Of a DNA stretch of 64,000 bases, positions 14,879 through 23,853 are shown one piece after another. Source of the DNA: Brumimicrobium sp964585545 (GTDB lineage: Bacteria > Bacteroidota > Bacteroidia > Flavobacteriales_D > Crocinitomicaceae); contig CAZPDT010000004.1 of the NCBI GenBank assembly GCA_964585545.1, positions 1-64,000 on the forward strand, given 5' to 3'. The first letter of the stretch is position 1; each line of letters begins with the position of its first letter. The translations under genes and the position numbers were made by a program. Below the pieces are notes generated by a model. That model made no database searches. It saw only the letters and a list, made by a program, of their open reading frames with translations, and had not been told where the DNA came from.

Positions 14879-16102
14879 TTATTGGTCTATCCTCAAAACA
14901 TAGTCAAGAATCGTAAAGTAATCAAAAATATCTGCAGGGTGATGTGCTTTGAATTGATTGTTTTCAATGTATGCTTTATCGTCCTTTTTATCCTTGGGGA
15001 TAACATATTTTCCTTTTCTCTCTTTTCCTGTTCTCACCATAACAACATTAAGTGATGGAACAACAATGATGTATTGTCCCAGTATTCCTCTTAAATATAC
15101 AGCGGGATGTTTGGGCTGATTGTACCTCCAAAACTGGAGTCCATAAAAGGGTTCTTTAGAACTATAAGGAGCAAGTATTTCTTTTAAAACATGACTTGAA
15201 ATGATTTGTTTTCCGTTCCATTGACCGTTGTTTAAAATCAATTGTCCTATTCTTGCAAAATCACGAGTAGTAGCATAAGCACAGCAAAACGCTTTTTCCA
15301 ATCCATCTTTGTGGTCTAAACTCCAAGTCAACTTATTCTCGGCGTCAATTTTAGACCAAATTTTATCTTCAAGGTAAGTTGTGGGATATTTTCCGGTCAC
15401 CTCAAGAATCATGATACCAAGTAATTCGGAGTTTCCGCTGGCATATTCAAACTTTGATCCAGGTTTCCAAATAAACTTCTTCTTTTTAAGTAATGCAGGC
15501 AAATCGGATGTATAATAAGCGGCCGCATTATCAGAAAAAGGATTTACTCCACTTTCACTCCAATTTAAACCACTAGACATGCCCATTACATCGCGGATTG
15601 TAACATTCTCTTCACCTGGGAGGTGAAAAGGCAAATAATCTGCCACAGGAGCGTCAAAACCACTGATTTTTCCCTCATCGATAGCAATTCCTATCAATAA
15701 GCCCATAAGGCTCTTTGCCATTGAAAAGGAATTACTTCTGGTCAGTTCCGTATGTTTTCCATAATATGATTCATGAATAATTTCTCCATCTTTAACAATG
15801 AGAAATGAAGTTGTTTGGGTTGCTTTTAATAGTTCTTTTGATTTTTCATTCAGCTGAATAAGGGGCGTTCTTGTCCTCCAAGGAACTGGTTCGGACGAAG
15901 ATTCGGCTGTACGTACTGGAAAAACAATTGAATCGTAGATTGTAGGCCCTGTCTTCCCTTTAAGGTACGTTGATTCTATTCCTTTATACAAATAAGTTCT
16001 TCCACTAAAAAGAATATAAAGATTAAGCAACAATATCACAGCAAGAAAATACAAAACAATGCGTTTGAGAATCTTTTTAAAGCTTTTCTTTGTTGTAGAC
16101 AT
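14879..16102 (-). CDS. Serine hydrolase (class C beta-lactamase-like/penicillin-binding fold)
   Basis: A 407-residue protein with one N-terminal membrane helix (about 12-33) anchoring a periplasmic or exported domain. The catalytic SxxK motif is SMAK in RSNSFSMAKSLMGLLIG and the YxN-like motif is YASGN; LLGIMILEVTGK and the late HPADIFDYF region are typical of this family. Substrates may be peptidoglycan peptides or esters; resistance activity is not implied. The ATG at 16102 (MSTTKKSFKKILKR) is preferred over 16126. It overlaps the 3' end of lipB by about 26 bases, so translation is probably coupled. Confidence 0.82.
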   Translation of the reverse strand: MSTTKKSFKKILKRIVLYFLAVILLLNLYILFSGRTYLYKGIESTYLKGKTGPTIYDSIVFPVRTAESSSEPVPWRTRTPLIQLNEKSKELLKATQTTSFLIVKDGEIIHESYYGKHTELTRSNSFSMAKSLMGLLIGIAIDEGKISGFDAPVADYLPFHLPGEENVTIRDVMGMSSGLNWSESGVNPFSDNAAAYYTSDLPALLKKKKFIWKPGSKFEYASGNSELLGIMILEVTGKYPTTYLEDKIWSKIDAENKLTWSLDHKDGLEKAFCCAYATTRDFARIGQLILNNGQWNGKQIISSHVLKEILAPYSSKEPFYGLQFWRYNQPKHPAVYLRGILGQYIIVVPSLNVVMVRTGKERKGKYVIPKDKKDDKAYIENNQFKAHHPADIFDYFTILDYVLRIDQ

Positions 16103-16793
16103 ATCGAAGGTTAAATACGGCAGCAATACAGCTTTTTAGAATGACTTTAACCTCATCCATTTCAACTGAATGCCCCAGTTCTTTTTCAAGTGAAGTTACA
16201 CCTTTATCTTCAATTCCACAAGGAATAATGTAATTAAAGTAATTTAAGTCTGCATTAATATTAAAAGCCAGACCATGCATGGTAATCCAGCGAGAAGCCT
16301 TTACGCCCATGGCGCATATTTTTCGTTCATTTCCTTCTTCTGTTCCAACCCAAACACCTGTTCTTCCCTTAACGCGTCCAGCAGGAACACCAAATTTTTC
16401 AAGTGTCAGGATTACGGCCTCTTCAAGCAATCGCATATACTTGTGGATATCTGTAAAAAAATAGGTTTCTAAATCAAAGATAGGATAAGCTACGATTTGA
16501 CCCGGACCGTGATAGGTGATGTCTCCTCCTCTATTGCTTTTATAATAGGTTGCTCCATGATTTTTTAACTGGGTTTCTGATAACAGCAAATGGCTTATTT
16601 TTCCGCTTTTTCCTAATGTGAATACGTGTGGATGTTCACAAAAAATAAGGTGGTTTATCGTGGGTTCTGCTGTTTCGCCTTTGCGTTGTGCAATTTTAAG
16701 GGCGATATCTTTTTTAAAAAGGTTTTCCTGATAATCCCAGGCTTTTTTGTATTCAATTTGACCTAAGTCTCTAAAAACAACATCAATTGACAT
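16077..16793 (-). CDS. lipB: Octanoyltransferase
   Basis: A 238-residue LipB that moves an octanoyl group from acyl carrier protein to lipoyl domains, the first step of endogenous lipoate synthesis. The signature RGGDITYHGPGQ (88-99) is present, with the catalytic Lys in CAMGVKASRW (Lys165) and the acyl-binding Cys in PCGI (Cys192). Length is normal for the family. It lies 3 bases downstream of the isomerase gene and overlaps the serine hydrolase gene, so the three minus-strand genes likely form one transcript. Confidence 0.95.
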   Translation of the reverse strand: MSIDVVFRDLGQIEYKKAWDYQENLFKKDIALKIAQRKGETAEPTINHLIFCEHPHVFTLGKSGKISHLLLSETQLKNHGATYYKSNRGGDITYHGPGQIVAYPIFDLETYFFTDIHKYMRLLEEAVILTLEKFGVPAGRVKGRTGVWVGTEEGNERKICAMGVKASRWITMHGLAFNINADLNYFNYIIPCGIEDKGVTSLEKELGHSVEMDEVKVILKSCIAAVFNLRYVYNKEKL

Positions 16794-16796
16794 GAT

Positions 16797-17783
16797 TTAC
16801 ACTTTTTTCAAAGCAGATTTTAAATAATCAATCGCTTTGATTTCAAAGGGATCAAATTGATTCAATTCTGCCAAAAACAAAGACGCCCAATCAATGATAT
16901 GGACGAAATACAAGTACTCTTCCAAGAGCGACTTCCCTCTTCCTTCAACATGAATTATATGGGGTGTTTTTTCTTGAATGATTTCCCTAGAAATTTCCAT
17001 TCTAAACCGATTGCGGTCAGACAAAAATTTAGATACAAAGAAAACAACAGCAAAATGATCATCGCCTCCTCCCCAACCCACAAGTTCATTGTGGTTCATT
17101 TCTGGAATTACATTGTGATATACCAATTGTTTACTGTTCTCATTAAATTGCTGTTGCGCACGAATAAGTATTGGCTCTGAATCCACACTAGCATATAAAA
17201 CACCTTGCTTTTTATACAAATGATTTGCTAATTTTTTGGCTTCCTCTTTTATTGTGATCAGCTCTGTATTCAATAAATACCGACAGCTTTTAGCATTTTC
17301 TAATGCTTTCTCATCTATAATGTTAGCCTTTGAAAGAATATAAATCAATTGAATCAAAGAAAAAGCAAGCATTGTTCGTGGCGGATTGCCCCCCGGTAAA
17401 CGGATATAATCAAAGTTGTATTTTTTACACAGCTGTATTAAATCTCCTCCAGAACTAATTCCTAAAATGGTTGCCTTTCTTTGTATGGCCTGATTGAGAG
17501 CAGAAATGGTTTCTTCTGTTGTGCCAGAATAGGAAGAACCAATCACCAACGTTTTTTCGTTAACAAAAGCGGGAAGATCATAGTTTTGCACCAATATTAT
17601 TGGAATTTTTGATTGTGACCCAAAAAGCTTACTCACCATTTGTCCACCAATGCCCGAGCCTCCCATGCCACAAATCACAACATGATCAAACTTTGAGTTT
17701 CCATCCAGCGACAAAGAGGACTTCATTGCAATTTCTATTGCATCTGCGATTTGTTTTGGAAATTGGGCAACAAGCTGTTCCAT
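16797..17783 (-). CDS. Bifunctional phosphoglucose/phosphomannose isomerase
   Basis: A 328-residue protein of the short SIS-domain PGI/PMI family, interconverting fructose 6-phosphate with glucose 6-phosphate or mannose 6-phosphate. The first SIS domain shows VVICGMGGSGIGGQMVSKLFG and VIGSSYSGTTEETI (sugar-phosphate binding serines/threonines); the C-terminal part has PEMNHNELVGWGG, the catalytic Glu/His region. The ATG at 17783 (MEQLVAQFPKQI) is chosen because upstream codons from 17837 encode a non-conserved hydrophobic extension. It is the first gene of the lipB unit and could supply sugar phosphates for glycan synthesis. Confidence 0.88.
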   Translation of the reverse strand: MEQLVAQFPKQIADAIEIAMKSSLSLDGNSKFDHVVICGMGGSGIGGQMVSKLFGSQSKIPIILVQNYDLPAFVNEKTLVIGSSYSGTTEETISALNQAIQRKATILGISSGGDLIQLCKKYNFDYIRLPGGNPPRTMLAFSLIQLIYILSKANIIDEKALENAKSCRYLLNTELITIKEEAKKLANHLYKKQGVLYASVDSEPILIRAQQQFNENSKQLVYHNVIPEMNHNELVGWGGGDDHFAVVFFVSKFLSDRNRFRMEISREIIQEKTPHIIHVEGRGKSLLEEYLYFVHIIDWASLFLAELNQFDPFEIKAIDYLKSALKKV

Positions 17784-17922
17784 TTTATTGGTTCTGTTCA
17801 AATTTCCCGTAAAATAAAGGAAAAAACATGAAAACAACCTGCTTGATACATATAAATTTTAATTTTAATCGTTTACGCCCATGAAATAATTTGCAGGCTA
17901 ATGATGGGGCACATGTTTCCCT

Positions 17923-17938
17923 AACCGTTTAAACGGTT
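17923..17938. repeat. Perfect 16-base palindrome
   Basis: AACCGTTTAAACGGTT is fully self-complementary. It sits between the divergently placed isomerase start (17783) and the end of the T9SS gene (17960), so it may end transcription of the surface operon or bind a dimeric regulator. Without a loop it is a poor intrinsic terminator. Confidence 0.45.
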
Positions 17939-17959
17939 TGTTCCCTATCATTCCATTAT

Positions 17960-20110
17960 TTATAGAACAACCAATTTCTTTACGAAACTCTCCCTTTGAT
18001 TAAATATTCTAACATAATATACTCCTGCGGCAAAATTCTCGACATTAATTAGATTACTAGAGGTTCTCTGTTGATAAACAAGCTTCCCTTTATCATCTTT
18101 TATTTCAATATTGAAGGCTTGTTGCATTCCAGTTATATGTACTGTTTTTTTAGCGGGATTAGGAACTAAGGTTACATTATTAGGCACTATTTTGGAACTA
18201 TCTCCCCTTGAGAGAAATAGTGTAGAGTCCTTGGAAAGTTCAGGATTTCTTTCAGATGCTAATGGATCATGGGGCGGCAGATTGCTGTTACCATGGTACA
18301 GATGAAAGAACTGTTCGTGTTCTCCACTACGACCACATTGATCAGAAAATGAAATTGTATAAAAATACGTTCCATCACTTTTGTTTTCTAACGTTACCGG
18401 GTAAAAACAATAAGGCGATCCTTCAACATAACCCGAAACATGATAAATACTATTGTGCCAACGACCTATAATTTCAATTTCATAATAATCTGCACTTGGA
18501 ACATCAAAACAAAGATACTCGCCTACTTCATAACTATATAACGTTAAAACATTAGGATAACTAGTAGGCATAGAAAATGGGGTATTTGTCTTATTCCAGG
18601 GTAAATTTAATACTGTTTCCTCTCCCGAGCATTTATTTTTAGCTGTAATTTTAACAATATCATCTGCACATGAACTCCACTTCCACGCACTTGGTAATTC
18701 CCAATAAAAATCGCAGCAAGAATAATCTATACCCTTATAGAAGGTTTTTGAATAGCCTGGTGATGCATTCACTTCAATCTTAATTTCAGTTACTCCATCT
18801 GAAAAATTAAGGTCTGTGCTAAAGTTATAATCATCCCATTGGGTATTATTTGCAGCAATAGTCGCTGTTGGATCAGCAGAATTTGTGTATTGCACTACAA
18901 CTTTGTGGGTTTTAGTATAGGAGTTTGTTAATGTTAAAGGATTTTCTGGATCAAATCTCACCTCCGAAGCATCGCATGTGTATTCCACTTCAATCGTATA
19001 GGTTATGGCACCTTCACCTCCAGGAGAAGTGAAAGTAGGATTTGCACTATTGGGGTTGTCTAAATATGTACTTGGTGACCAATGGACGTTTGTTCCCCAT
19101 TCATTTCCTTCTGTTCCTATCTGTTTAGTGGCTTCACTACACAGTATTTGATTCTCAAACTCCAATTCATCAGGACACAAGTTATCACTACAAGGCTCTG
19201 GGGATATTTCAAATACTTTTGTTGAATCTCCCTCAATAAAAGTTCCATGATCTATTATAATTTGATTTCCTGCTTTCAAAATAACTGAGGAACTGGCATA
19301 TTGTATCACATTACCTGCTATGTGATTTGTTCCATTTTCTGGATCTACGCCATTTCCGATGTATATATTGTTGGAGGCTTGAAACACTTCCATAGGATAA
19401 TTAAAAACCGTGTTGTCGAAATACCAATTTTCACGACATTTGTTGGGTTGGACTTCGTAGATGCGGAGGTCGTCCCAATCGCCATTACGTCCAAAAGAAA
19501 GCCATTTTTTAAGCGAGGTAGGTGAAAAATACCCTCTAACCCTTGTCCATCCAGAATTTGCTCCATCAAATTTCAATAAGACATTATGATTACTATTTGC
19601 GTTATATTCTATTAATTTTTTATTGTATTTGCATGCCACTGGTTGATTATTATATGCTACAACTCTATTATTTTCACCACCTCCATTTTGAAATATTTCA
19701 ATGTAATAGGTTTTATTTGACTTCAATTCATTTTTTGTTTTGACAATTAGATATTCTCCGTCTTCTATGGTATGTCCCCAAGTTTCACCACTTCTAGCAT
19801 TGTTAAAAGGATTACAAGACACATGATATAAATCAGCTGTTGGTACTGGAGCCGCCCAGATAGATGAGCACCATCCCCTTTGAAGAGGTAAGGTCCAATT
19901 ATCAACAACACTCCAGTAATTTTCCATGTATTCATAATGATGCAACCATTCACCACAACCCTGTGGATCATCCGTACAATTTAAACAAGCATTCCAATTA
20001 GACAAGTCGTGGTGTTCAAAACTATAATTAGGCACAAGATTTTTCCAAGATTGTGCATAAGAATTACTACAAATCATCAAAAAACAAAGAAATTGTAACA
20101 TATGTTTCAT
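17960..20110 (-). CDS. Large secreted protein with PNYSFE domain and T9SS type A sorting domain
   Basis: A 716-residue exported protein. Domains in order: signal peptide (1-19); an N-terminal galactose-binding-like domain opening NLVPNYSFE (about 24-235) that includes WDDLRIYEVQPNKCRENWYF; a 3-coathanger-like segment (SSSVILKAGNQIIIDHGTFI, about 265-300); Ig-like regions rich in Cys pairs; and a C-terminal T9SS sorting domain (VPNPAKKTVHITG ... GVYYVRIFNQRESFVKKLVV) that directs secretion through the T9SS pore. It is the last gene of a seven-gene operon and the only one with a sorting domain. The 250 bases around 19370-19510 are closely related to parts of the two shorter paralogues upstream. 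Function, perhaps adhesion or glycan binding, is inferred. Confidence 0.8.
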   Translation of the reverse strand: MKHMLQFLCFLMICSNSYAQSWKNLVPNYSFEHHDLSNWNACLNCTDDPQGCGEWLHHYEYMENYWSVVDNWTLPLQRGWCSSIWAAPVPTADLYHVSCNPFNNARSGETWGHTIEDGEYLIVKTKNELKSNKTYYIEIFQNGGGENNRVVAYNNQPVACKYNKKLIEYNANSNHNVLLKFDGANSGWTRVRGYFSPTSLKKWLSFGRNGDWDDLRIYEVQPNKCRENWYFDNTVFNYPMEVFQASNNIYIGNGVDPENGTNHIAGNVIQYASSSVILKAGNQIIIDHGTFIEGDSTKVFEISPEPCSDNLCPDELEFENQILCSEATKQIGTEGNEWGTNVHWSPSTYLDNPNSANPTFTSPGGEGAITYTIEVEYTCDASEVRFDPENPLTLTNSYTKTHKVVVQYTNSADPTATIAANNTQWDDYNFSTDLNFSDGVTEIKIEVNASPGYSKTFYKGIDYSCCDFYWELPSAWKWSSCADDIVKITAKNKCSGEETVLNLPWNKTNTPFSMPTSYPNVLTLYSYEVGEYLCFDVPSADYYEIEIIGRWHNSIYHVSGYVEGSPYCFYPVTLENKSDGTYFYTISFSDQCGRSGEHEQFFHLYHGNSNLPPHDPLASERNPELSKDSTLFLSRGDSSKIVPNNVTLVPNPAKKTVHITGMQQAFNIEIKDDKGKLVYQQRTSSNLINVENFAAGVYYVRIFNQRESFVKKLVVL

Positions 20111-20122
20111 AATACATGCGTT

Positions 20123-20731
20123 TTAATTAAAAAAATAACATCCTCTAACCCCAAAAAAAGGTAAAAAATTAAACTTACTTGGAGTAGGATATGGAGGATT
20201 TCTCCATGTAAAAATAGGGTAAAATCGAGGAGAAATTGAAAATTGATTCCATCGGAAATTCCAGCCTATGAAACTGTTTAAAAATAAGACTAATGGTGGG
20301 TTTGATAAACTATAAGGGGTATAATATTTTTCTCTGTTCAGTATCGTCCAAATATTGATAAACTCCCCGAGCCCAATTCCTATATCAATGCCATTAAATC
20401 TCCAAAATTTAAACCGATTATTAATAGAAATGGGAATCCCAAAAGCAAAATATGCTTTACGAAAATCAAAGTTAGTTGATAGCCCTATAGATACTAAAAG
20501 ATCATAATGCTTATGGTTGACTATTTTACGTTCGTAACCAATTGAATAAAAGAGATTTCCTCCTAATAATTCTACATAAATTCCATTTTTTCGAGGTAAA
20601 ACGGAATCCTTTGCATCAACTTTAATTTTATCTCTATTACCAAAACCATGTTTTATAGAATGAGGACTTGTTTGTCCAAATCCTTGATGGACAACCAATA
20701 AAAGTAATATGTAGAATAGAATATTTTTCAT
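20123..20731 (-). CDS. Small outer-membrane beta-barrel protein (third barrel of the surface operon)
   Basis: A 202-residue protein with signal peptide (about 1-19, ending GFGQ) and a chain of aromatic amphipathic strands (VELLGGNLFYSIGYERKI, FKFWRFNGIDIGIGLG) ending in the aromatic residue-Asn YFFN, which fits an eight-stranded barrel. It shares GIYVELLGGNLFYSIGYER with HEVSVELLGPSFLSSIGYSF of the protein at 23127. It lies 12 bases upstream of the T9SS gene and 4 bases downstream of the second PNYSFE gene. A role as partner or anchor of the secreted proteins is inferred from the alternating order only. Confidence 0.62.
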   Translation of the reverse strand: MKNILFYILLLLVVHQGFGQTSPHSIKHGFGNRDKIKVDAKDSVLPRKNGIYVELLGGNLFYSIGYERKIVNHKHYDLLVSIGLSTNFDFRKAYFAFGIPISINNRFKFWRFNGIDIGIGLGEFINIWTILNREKYYTPYSLSNPPLVLFLNSFIGWNFRWNQFSISPRFYPIFTWRNPPYPTPSKFNFLPFFGVRGCYFFN

Positions 20732-20845
20732 GTTATTATATTTTAAAACGGTTGCCGTCCCGCAAAACCACTTTAGAATTGGCGTATTGGATTACATTTC
20801 CCAGAATATGGTTAGAGCCGTTTTCAAGATCCACTCCATTTCCTA
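20731..20845 (-). repeat. Near-identical segment, copy 1
   Basis: This segment covers the start codon of the barrel gene at 20731, the short gap and the 3' end of the PNYSFE gene. It is almost identical to 22222-22337, with only a few substitutions (for example GTCCCG against GCCCCG). A looser third relative is in the 17960 gene near 19300-19510. It points to recent duplication or gene conversion. Confidence 0.7.
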
Positions 20846-21629
20846 AATAAATTTTATCGGATGCTTGAAATACTTCCATAGGATAATTAAAAACGGTGTT
20901 GTCAAAGTACCAATTAGTTCGACATTTGTTAGGTTGGACTTCGTAGATGCGGAGGTCGTCCCATTCTCCTGAATTTCCAAAAGAAAGCCAGTTTTTATTA
21001 CTGCTTGGAGAGAAATAGGTACGATAACGTGTCCAGCCGAAACTATTAGATGCGTTAAACTTTAACATAATATCATGATCTTTATTCGCACCAAGTTTAT
21101 ATAAAACTTTATTTGGATAACCACAATTAACCTTTGGTTGTTTTTTATAGTTCACAACTTGAAGGTTTTTAGTAGCATTCCCTCGATGGAAAATTTCTAA
21201 ATAATAAGTTTTATTTTTTTGTAAGCCTCCACCTTGATAATCTTTTGTTGGAACAATTAAATATTCTCCACTCGTATAACCCCAATTTGTGCCAGACCTT
21301 GCTGGACCATTTGTTGGTTGATTATACTCTGTTAATAAGTCTGCAGTTGGGACTGTAGGACACGTAAAAACTCCAAAGCATATATCTCTCTTAAGAGGAT
21401 GTGTCCAATATAGAACATTACTCCAGTATTGCGCAATATAATCATAAGATGATATTCCATCCCCTATATGACCACATTCTGGAGTATCCCAACCTGTAGT
21501 AGATGGTGAAGGGAAATCTGATGTTGTTTTCTCAAAGCTATAATTTGGGATCATATTCTTCCACTGTCCTATACTAAATGAACTCTGACTAAAAATCCAA
21601 ATAATTAATAAAAATCTTGTCTTCTTCAT
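20736..21629 (-). CDS. Secreted PNYSFE-domain protein without sorting domain (second copy)
   Basis: A 297-residue exported protein with signal peptide (about 1-22) and one PNYSFE domain (NMIPNYSFEKTTSD ... WDDLRIYEVQPNKCRTNWYF ... NVIQYANSKVVLRDGNRFKI). It matches the first 285 or so residues of the 17960 protein, then stops where that protein continues into the 3-coathanger segment. No T9SS tail is present, so how or whether it reaches the surface is open. Its last ~110 bases are nearly identical to those of the paralogue at 22227. It starts 2 bases after the barrel gene at 21632. Confidence 0.72.
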   Translation of the reverse strand: MKKTRFLLIIWIFSQSSFSIGQWKNMIPNYSFEKTTSDFPSPSTTGWDTPECGHIGDGISSYDYIAQYWSNVLYWTHPLKRDICFGVFTCPTVPTADLLTEYNQPTNGPARSGTNWGYTSGEYLIVPTKDYQGGGLQKNKTYYLEIFHRGNATKNLQVVNYKKQPKVNCGYPNKVLYKLGANKDHDIMLKFNASNSFGWTRYRTYFSPSSNKNWLSFGNSGEWDDLRIYEVQPNKCRTNWYFDNTVFNYPMEVFQASDKIYLGNGVDLENGSNHILGNVIQYANSKVVLRDGNRFKI

Positions 21630-21631
21630 AA

Positions 21632-22222
21632 CTAAAAATGATATAATATTGAAAATTCAAAAAATAAAACCTGTTGACGTACATACCATTTATAATCGTA
21701 TGATGTCAAGGAATTCGAGAACCTCCACTGCTCTCTATAAGTTAAACCAGGGTCATATGCCAATCTTATAGTCCAATGGTTACTAATTTGATATTTCCAA
21801 CCGATCCGTAAAAAAAGATTAACAGTTTGTTTTGATTCATTTATACCAGTTGAACTGTAAAAACTGTTTTCTGGATTATTGTTTACCTCCGGAGAAAGCA
21901 AATAACATCCTCCTAATCCTATAATAAGGGAATTATTTTTCCATCTTTTTCCCCCATTTATTGAAAAACTCCCTCCAAAATTGTTGGTATACCTCCAAAC
22001 CTTGTAGCCATAAATGAAATCTGTTTCTAAATTGATGGAATATTTGCCTTTTTGAAATATTGTTCGCATATATTGGAGTGCGACATTTCCGACAAGGATA
22101 GAGCCCAATGATTTTATTCCGATAAAGTTTTTTTGGGAATTGTCGGATGTTGAATTTTTTATCTGCCCCAACCCACTAAAAGAGACGGAAACTACTAGTA
22201 TGTATAATAAGATCCTTTTCAT
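21632..22222 (-). CDS. Small outer-membrane beta-barrel protein (second barrel of the surface operon)
   Basis: A 196-residue protein with a signal peptide (about 1-19, ending GLGQ) and alternating beta strands (NVALQYMRTIFQKGKYSINL, NSLIIGLGGCYLL, VNLFLRIGWKYQISNHWTIR) finishing FEFSILYHF, an aromatic C-terminus typical of barrels inserted by the BAM machinery. Length fits eight strands. Its 5' end, including the ATG context, is shared with the barrel gene at 20123, but the strands themselves have diverged. It lies 4 bases after the first PNYSFE gene. Function unknown. Confidence 0.62.
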   Translation of the reverse strand: MKRILLYILVVSVSFSGLGQIKNSTSDNSQKNFIGIKSLGSILVGNVALQYMRTIFQKGKYSINLETDFIYGYKVWRYTNNFGGSFSINGGKRWKNNSLIIGLGGCYLLSPEVNNNPENSFYSSTGINESKQTVNLFLRIGWKYQISNHWTIRLAYDPGLTYREQWRFSNSLTSYDYKWYVRQQVLFFEFSILYHF

Positions 22223-22337
22223 GTTATTATATTTTAAAACGGTTGCCGCCCCGCAAAACCACTTTAGAATTGGCGTATTGGATTACATTTCCCAGAATAT
22301 GGTTAGAGCCGTTTTCAGGATCCACTCCATTTCGCAA
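22222..22337 (-). repeat. Near-identical segment, copy 2
   Basis: The counterpart of 20731-20845: start region of the barrel gene at 22222 plus the 3' end of the PNYSFE gene at 22227. Recombination between the two copies would delete or duplicate one secreted-protein/barrel pair of about 1.49 kb. Confidence 0.7.
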
Positions 22338-23087
22338 ATAAACTTTACCGGATACTTGAAAAACTTCCATGGGGTAGTTAAAAACAGTGTTGTCAAAGTA
22401 CCAGTTTTCTCGGCATTTGTTGGGTTGGACTTCGTAGATGCGGATGTCGTCCCATTCACCTGAATTTCCAAAAGAAAGCCATTTTTTATCATTATAAATA
22501 GAAAAATAAGCTCTATAGCGTGTCCAACCTAGCGTACTGGAAGCATCAAATGATAATAAAACATCATGCTCCTTATTTGCATTATAAAGCTCTATCCTTT
22601 TATTATAGGAGCAAACTACTGGCTGATTCTTAAATGCTATAATATTGAGTTCACTATCTCCAGCTCCTCTTTGAAAAACTTCTAAAAAATATGTCTTGTT
22701 TGATTTTAATCCTCCATTTAAATAATTCTTTGTTGGAACTACTAAATACTCACCATTTGTATACCCCCATGTATTCCCACTTCTGGCATTATTTGTGCCA
22801 CGACAGGATTCATGATAAATATCTGCTGTAGCAACGGGTGGTTTATTTAAACAAATAGTTCTCTTTAACGGATGTGTCCATTCATTAATAACGGACCAAT
22901 AATCTTTTATATATTGATACTGTGATCCAAAAAGTCCTACTATTTCAGGGTTATTTCCACAATTAATATCAGCATTCCAATTCGTCAAATCATGCTTCTC
23001 AAAACTATAATTTGGTATTTGATTTTCCCATTGACAAAACACTGATGCTGAAACAAAAATGATAATAGAAAAAAGAATTGCTTTCAT
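22227..23087 (-). CDS. Secreted PNYSFE-domain protein without sorting domain (first copy)
   Basis: A 286-residue exported protein with signal peptide (about 1-18, ending VFCQ). The domain opens NQIPNYSFEKHDLTNWNADI, close to NLVPNYSFEHHDLSNWNACL of the 17960 protein, and continues with YWSVINEWTHPLKR, ARSGNTWGYTNGEYLVVPTK and WDDIRIYEVQPNKCRENWYF. It ends at NRFKI like the second copy and lacks a T9SS tail. It lies 39 bases after the barrel-like gene at 23127. The domain resembles the 'NLVPNPSFE' galactose-binding-like domain of many Bacteroidota surface proteins, so glycan binding is plausible but not shown. Confidence 0.72.
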   Translation of the reverse strand: MKAILFSIIIFVSASVFCQWENQIPNYSFEKHDLTNWNADINCGNNPEIVGLFGSQYQYIKDYWSVINEWTHPLKRTICLNKPPVATADIYHESCRGTNNARSGNTWGYTNGEYLVVPTKNYLNGGLKSNKTYFLEVFQRGAGDSELNIIAFKNQPVVCSYNKRIELYNANKEHDVLLSFDASSTLGWTRYRAYFSIYNDKKWLSFGNSGEWDDIRIYEVQPNKCRENWYFDNTVFNYPMEVFQVSGKVYLRNGVDPENGSNHILGNVIQYANSKVVLRGGNRFKI

Positions 23088-23126
23088 AAAGTAAATTTTT
23101 ATAATGGTTTTAAAGTAAAATGATTA

Positions 23127-23819
23127 TCATAGTTTAAATTTTAAATCGATTCCAAAAGAAATCAAGAAACCCCTTCTAGTTATATCAATTTGATTAAAGT
23201 TTTCATCAATTGTATATCCCAATCTGCTCAAATGTCCAAAGTTGATTTCAGGAGTTAAATAAAGATTCTTCATTATATTTATCTCACAACCCACATCAAC
23301 TGTAAAATAATACATGATTCTTGGAGGTCTATCCCATGGTTGTCTATCATCAAATTTACCTTGGATACTTGCAGGGTTAAAGACAATTCCTTCACTAAGT
23401 CCCAACTTTAATCTTGGGTTGCTACCAAATAATAATATGGATTGTCTTAAGGAGGGACCAATAGACCAGCCACTATAAAAATATCCAACAAACCCCGCAA
23501 TTCTAAAATCAAATTGTATGGATAGGCTCTTTTTTATACTTTTTGCAAAAGAATATCCAATAGATGATAAAAAAGATGGACCCAAAAGCTCAACAGATAC
23601 TTCGTGCTTTATATTATCATTACTTATTTTTGAAGAATCTTCTATAACATTAATTTCTTCATCGGGTGTATGGGCTTCTATATCGCCTTCTTTAATCTTC
23701 TTTATATAAATTTTTTCAAAACTATAATTTGGAACAAAACTCCACCCATTCTGTCCATAAATCAGCGTTCCTATTAGGAAACTAAATAGAAGCAATAGTT
23801 GTAATCTTAATTTCATCAT
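23127..23819 (-). CDS. Outer-membrane barrel protein with a PNYSFE-like N-terminus (first barrel)
   Basis: A 230-residue protein. After the signal peptide (about 1-22) it reads GWSFVPNYSFEKIYIKKI, the same opening as the PNYSFE proteins, but after an acidic linker (HTPDEEINVIEDSSKISN) it becomes a barrel sequence (VSVELLGPSFLSSIGYSFAK, FDFRIAGFVGYFYSGWSIG) ending GFLISFGIDLKFKL. It looks like a fusion of the first 15 or so residues of a PNYSFE domain to a barrel of the 20123 type. That makes it a probable recombination product within the operon. It lies 34 bases after the gene at 23854. Confidence 0.62.
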   Translation of the reverse strand: MMKLRLQLLLLFSFLIGTLIYGQNGWSFVPNYSFEKIYIKKIKEGDIEAHTPDEEINVIEDSSKISNDNIKHEVSVELLGPSFLSSIGYSFAKSIKKSLSIQFDFRIAGFVGYFYSGWSIGPSLRQSILLFGSNPRLKLGLSEGIVFNPASIQGKFDDRQPWDRPPRIMYYFTVDVGCEINIMKNLYLTPEINFGHLSRLGYTIDENFNQIDITRRGFLISFGIDLKFKL

Positions 23820-23853
23820 CTTATGGATAGAATTTTAAAATTATTGAGTGGGG

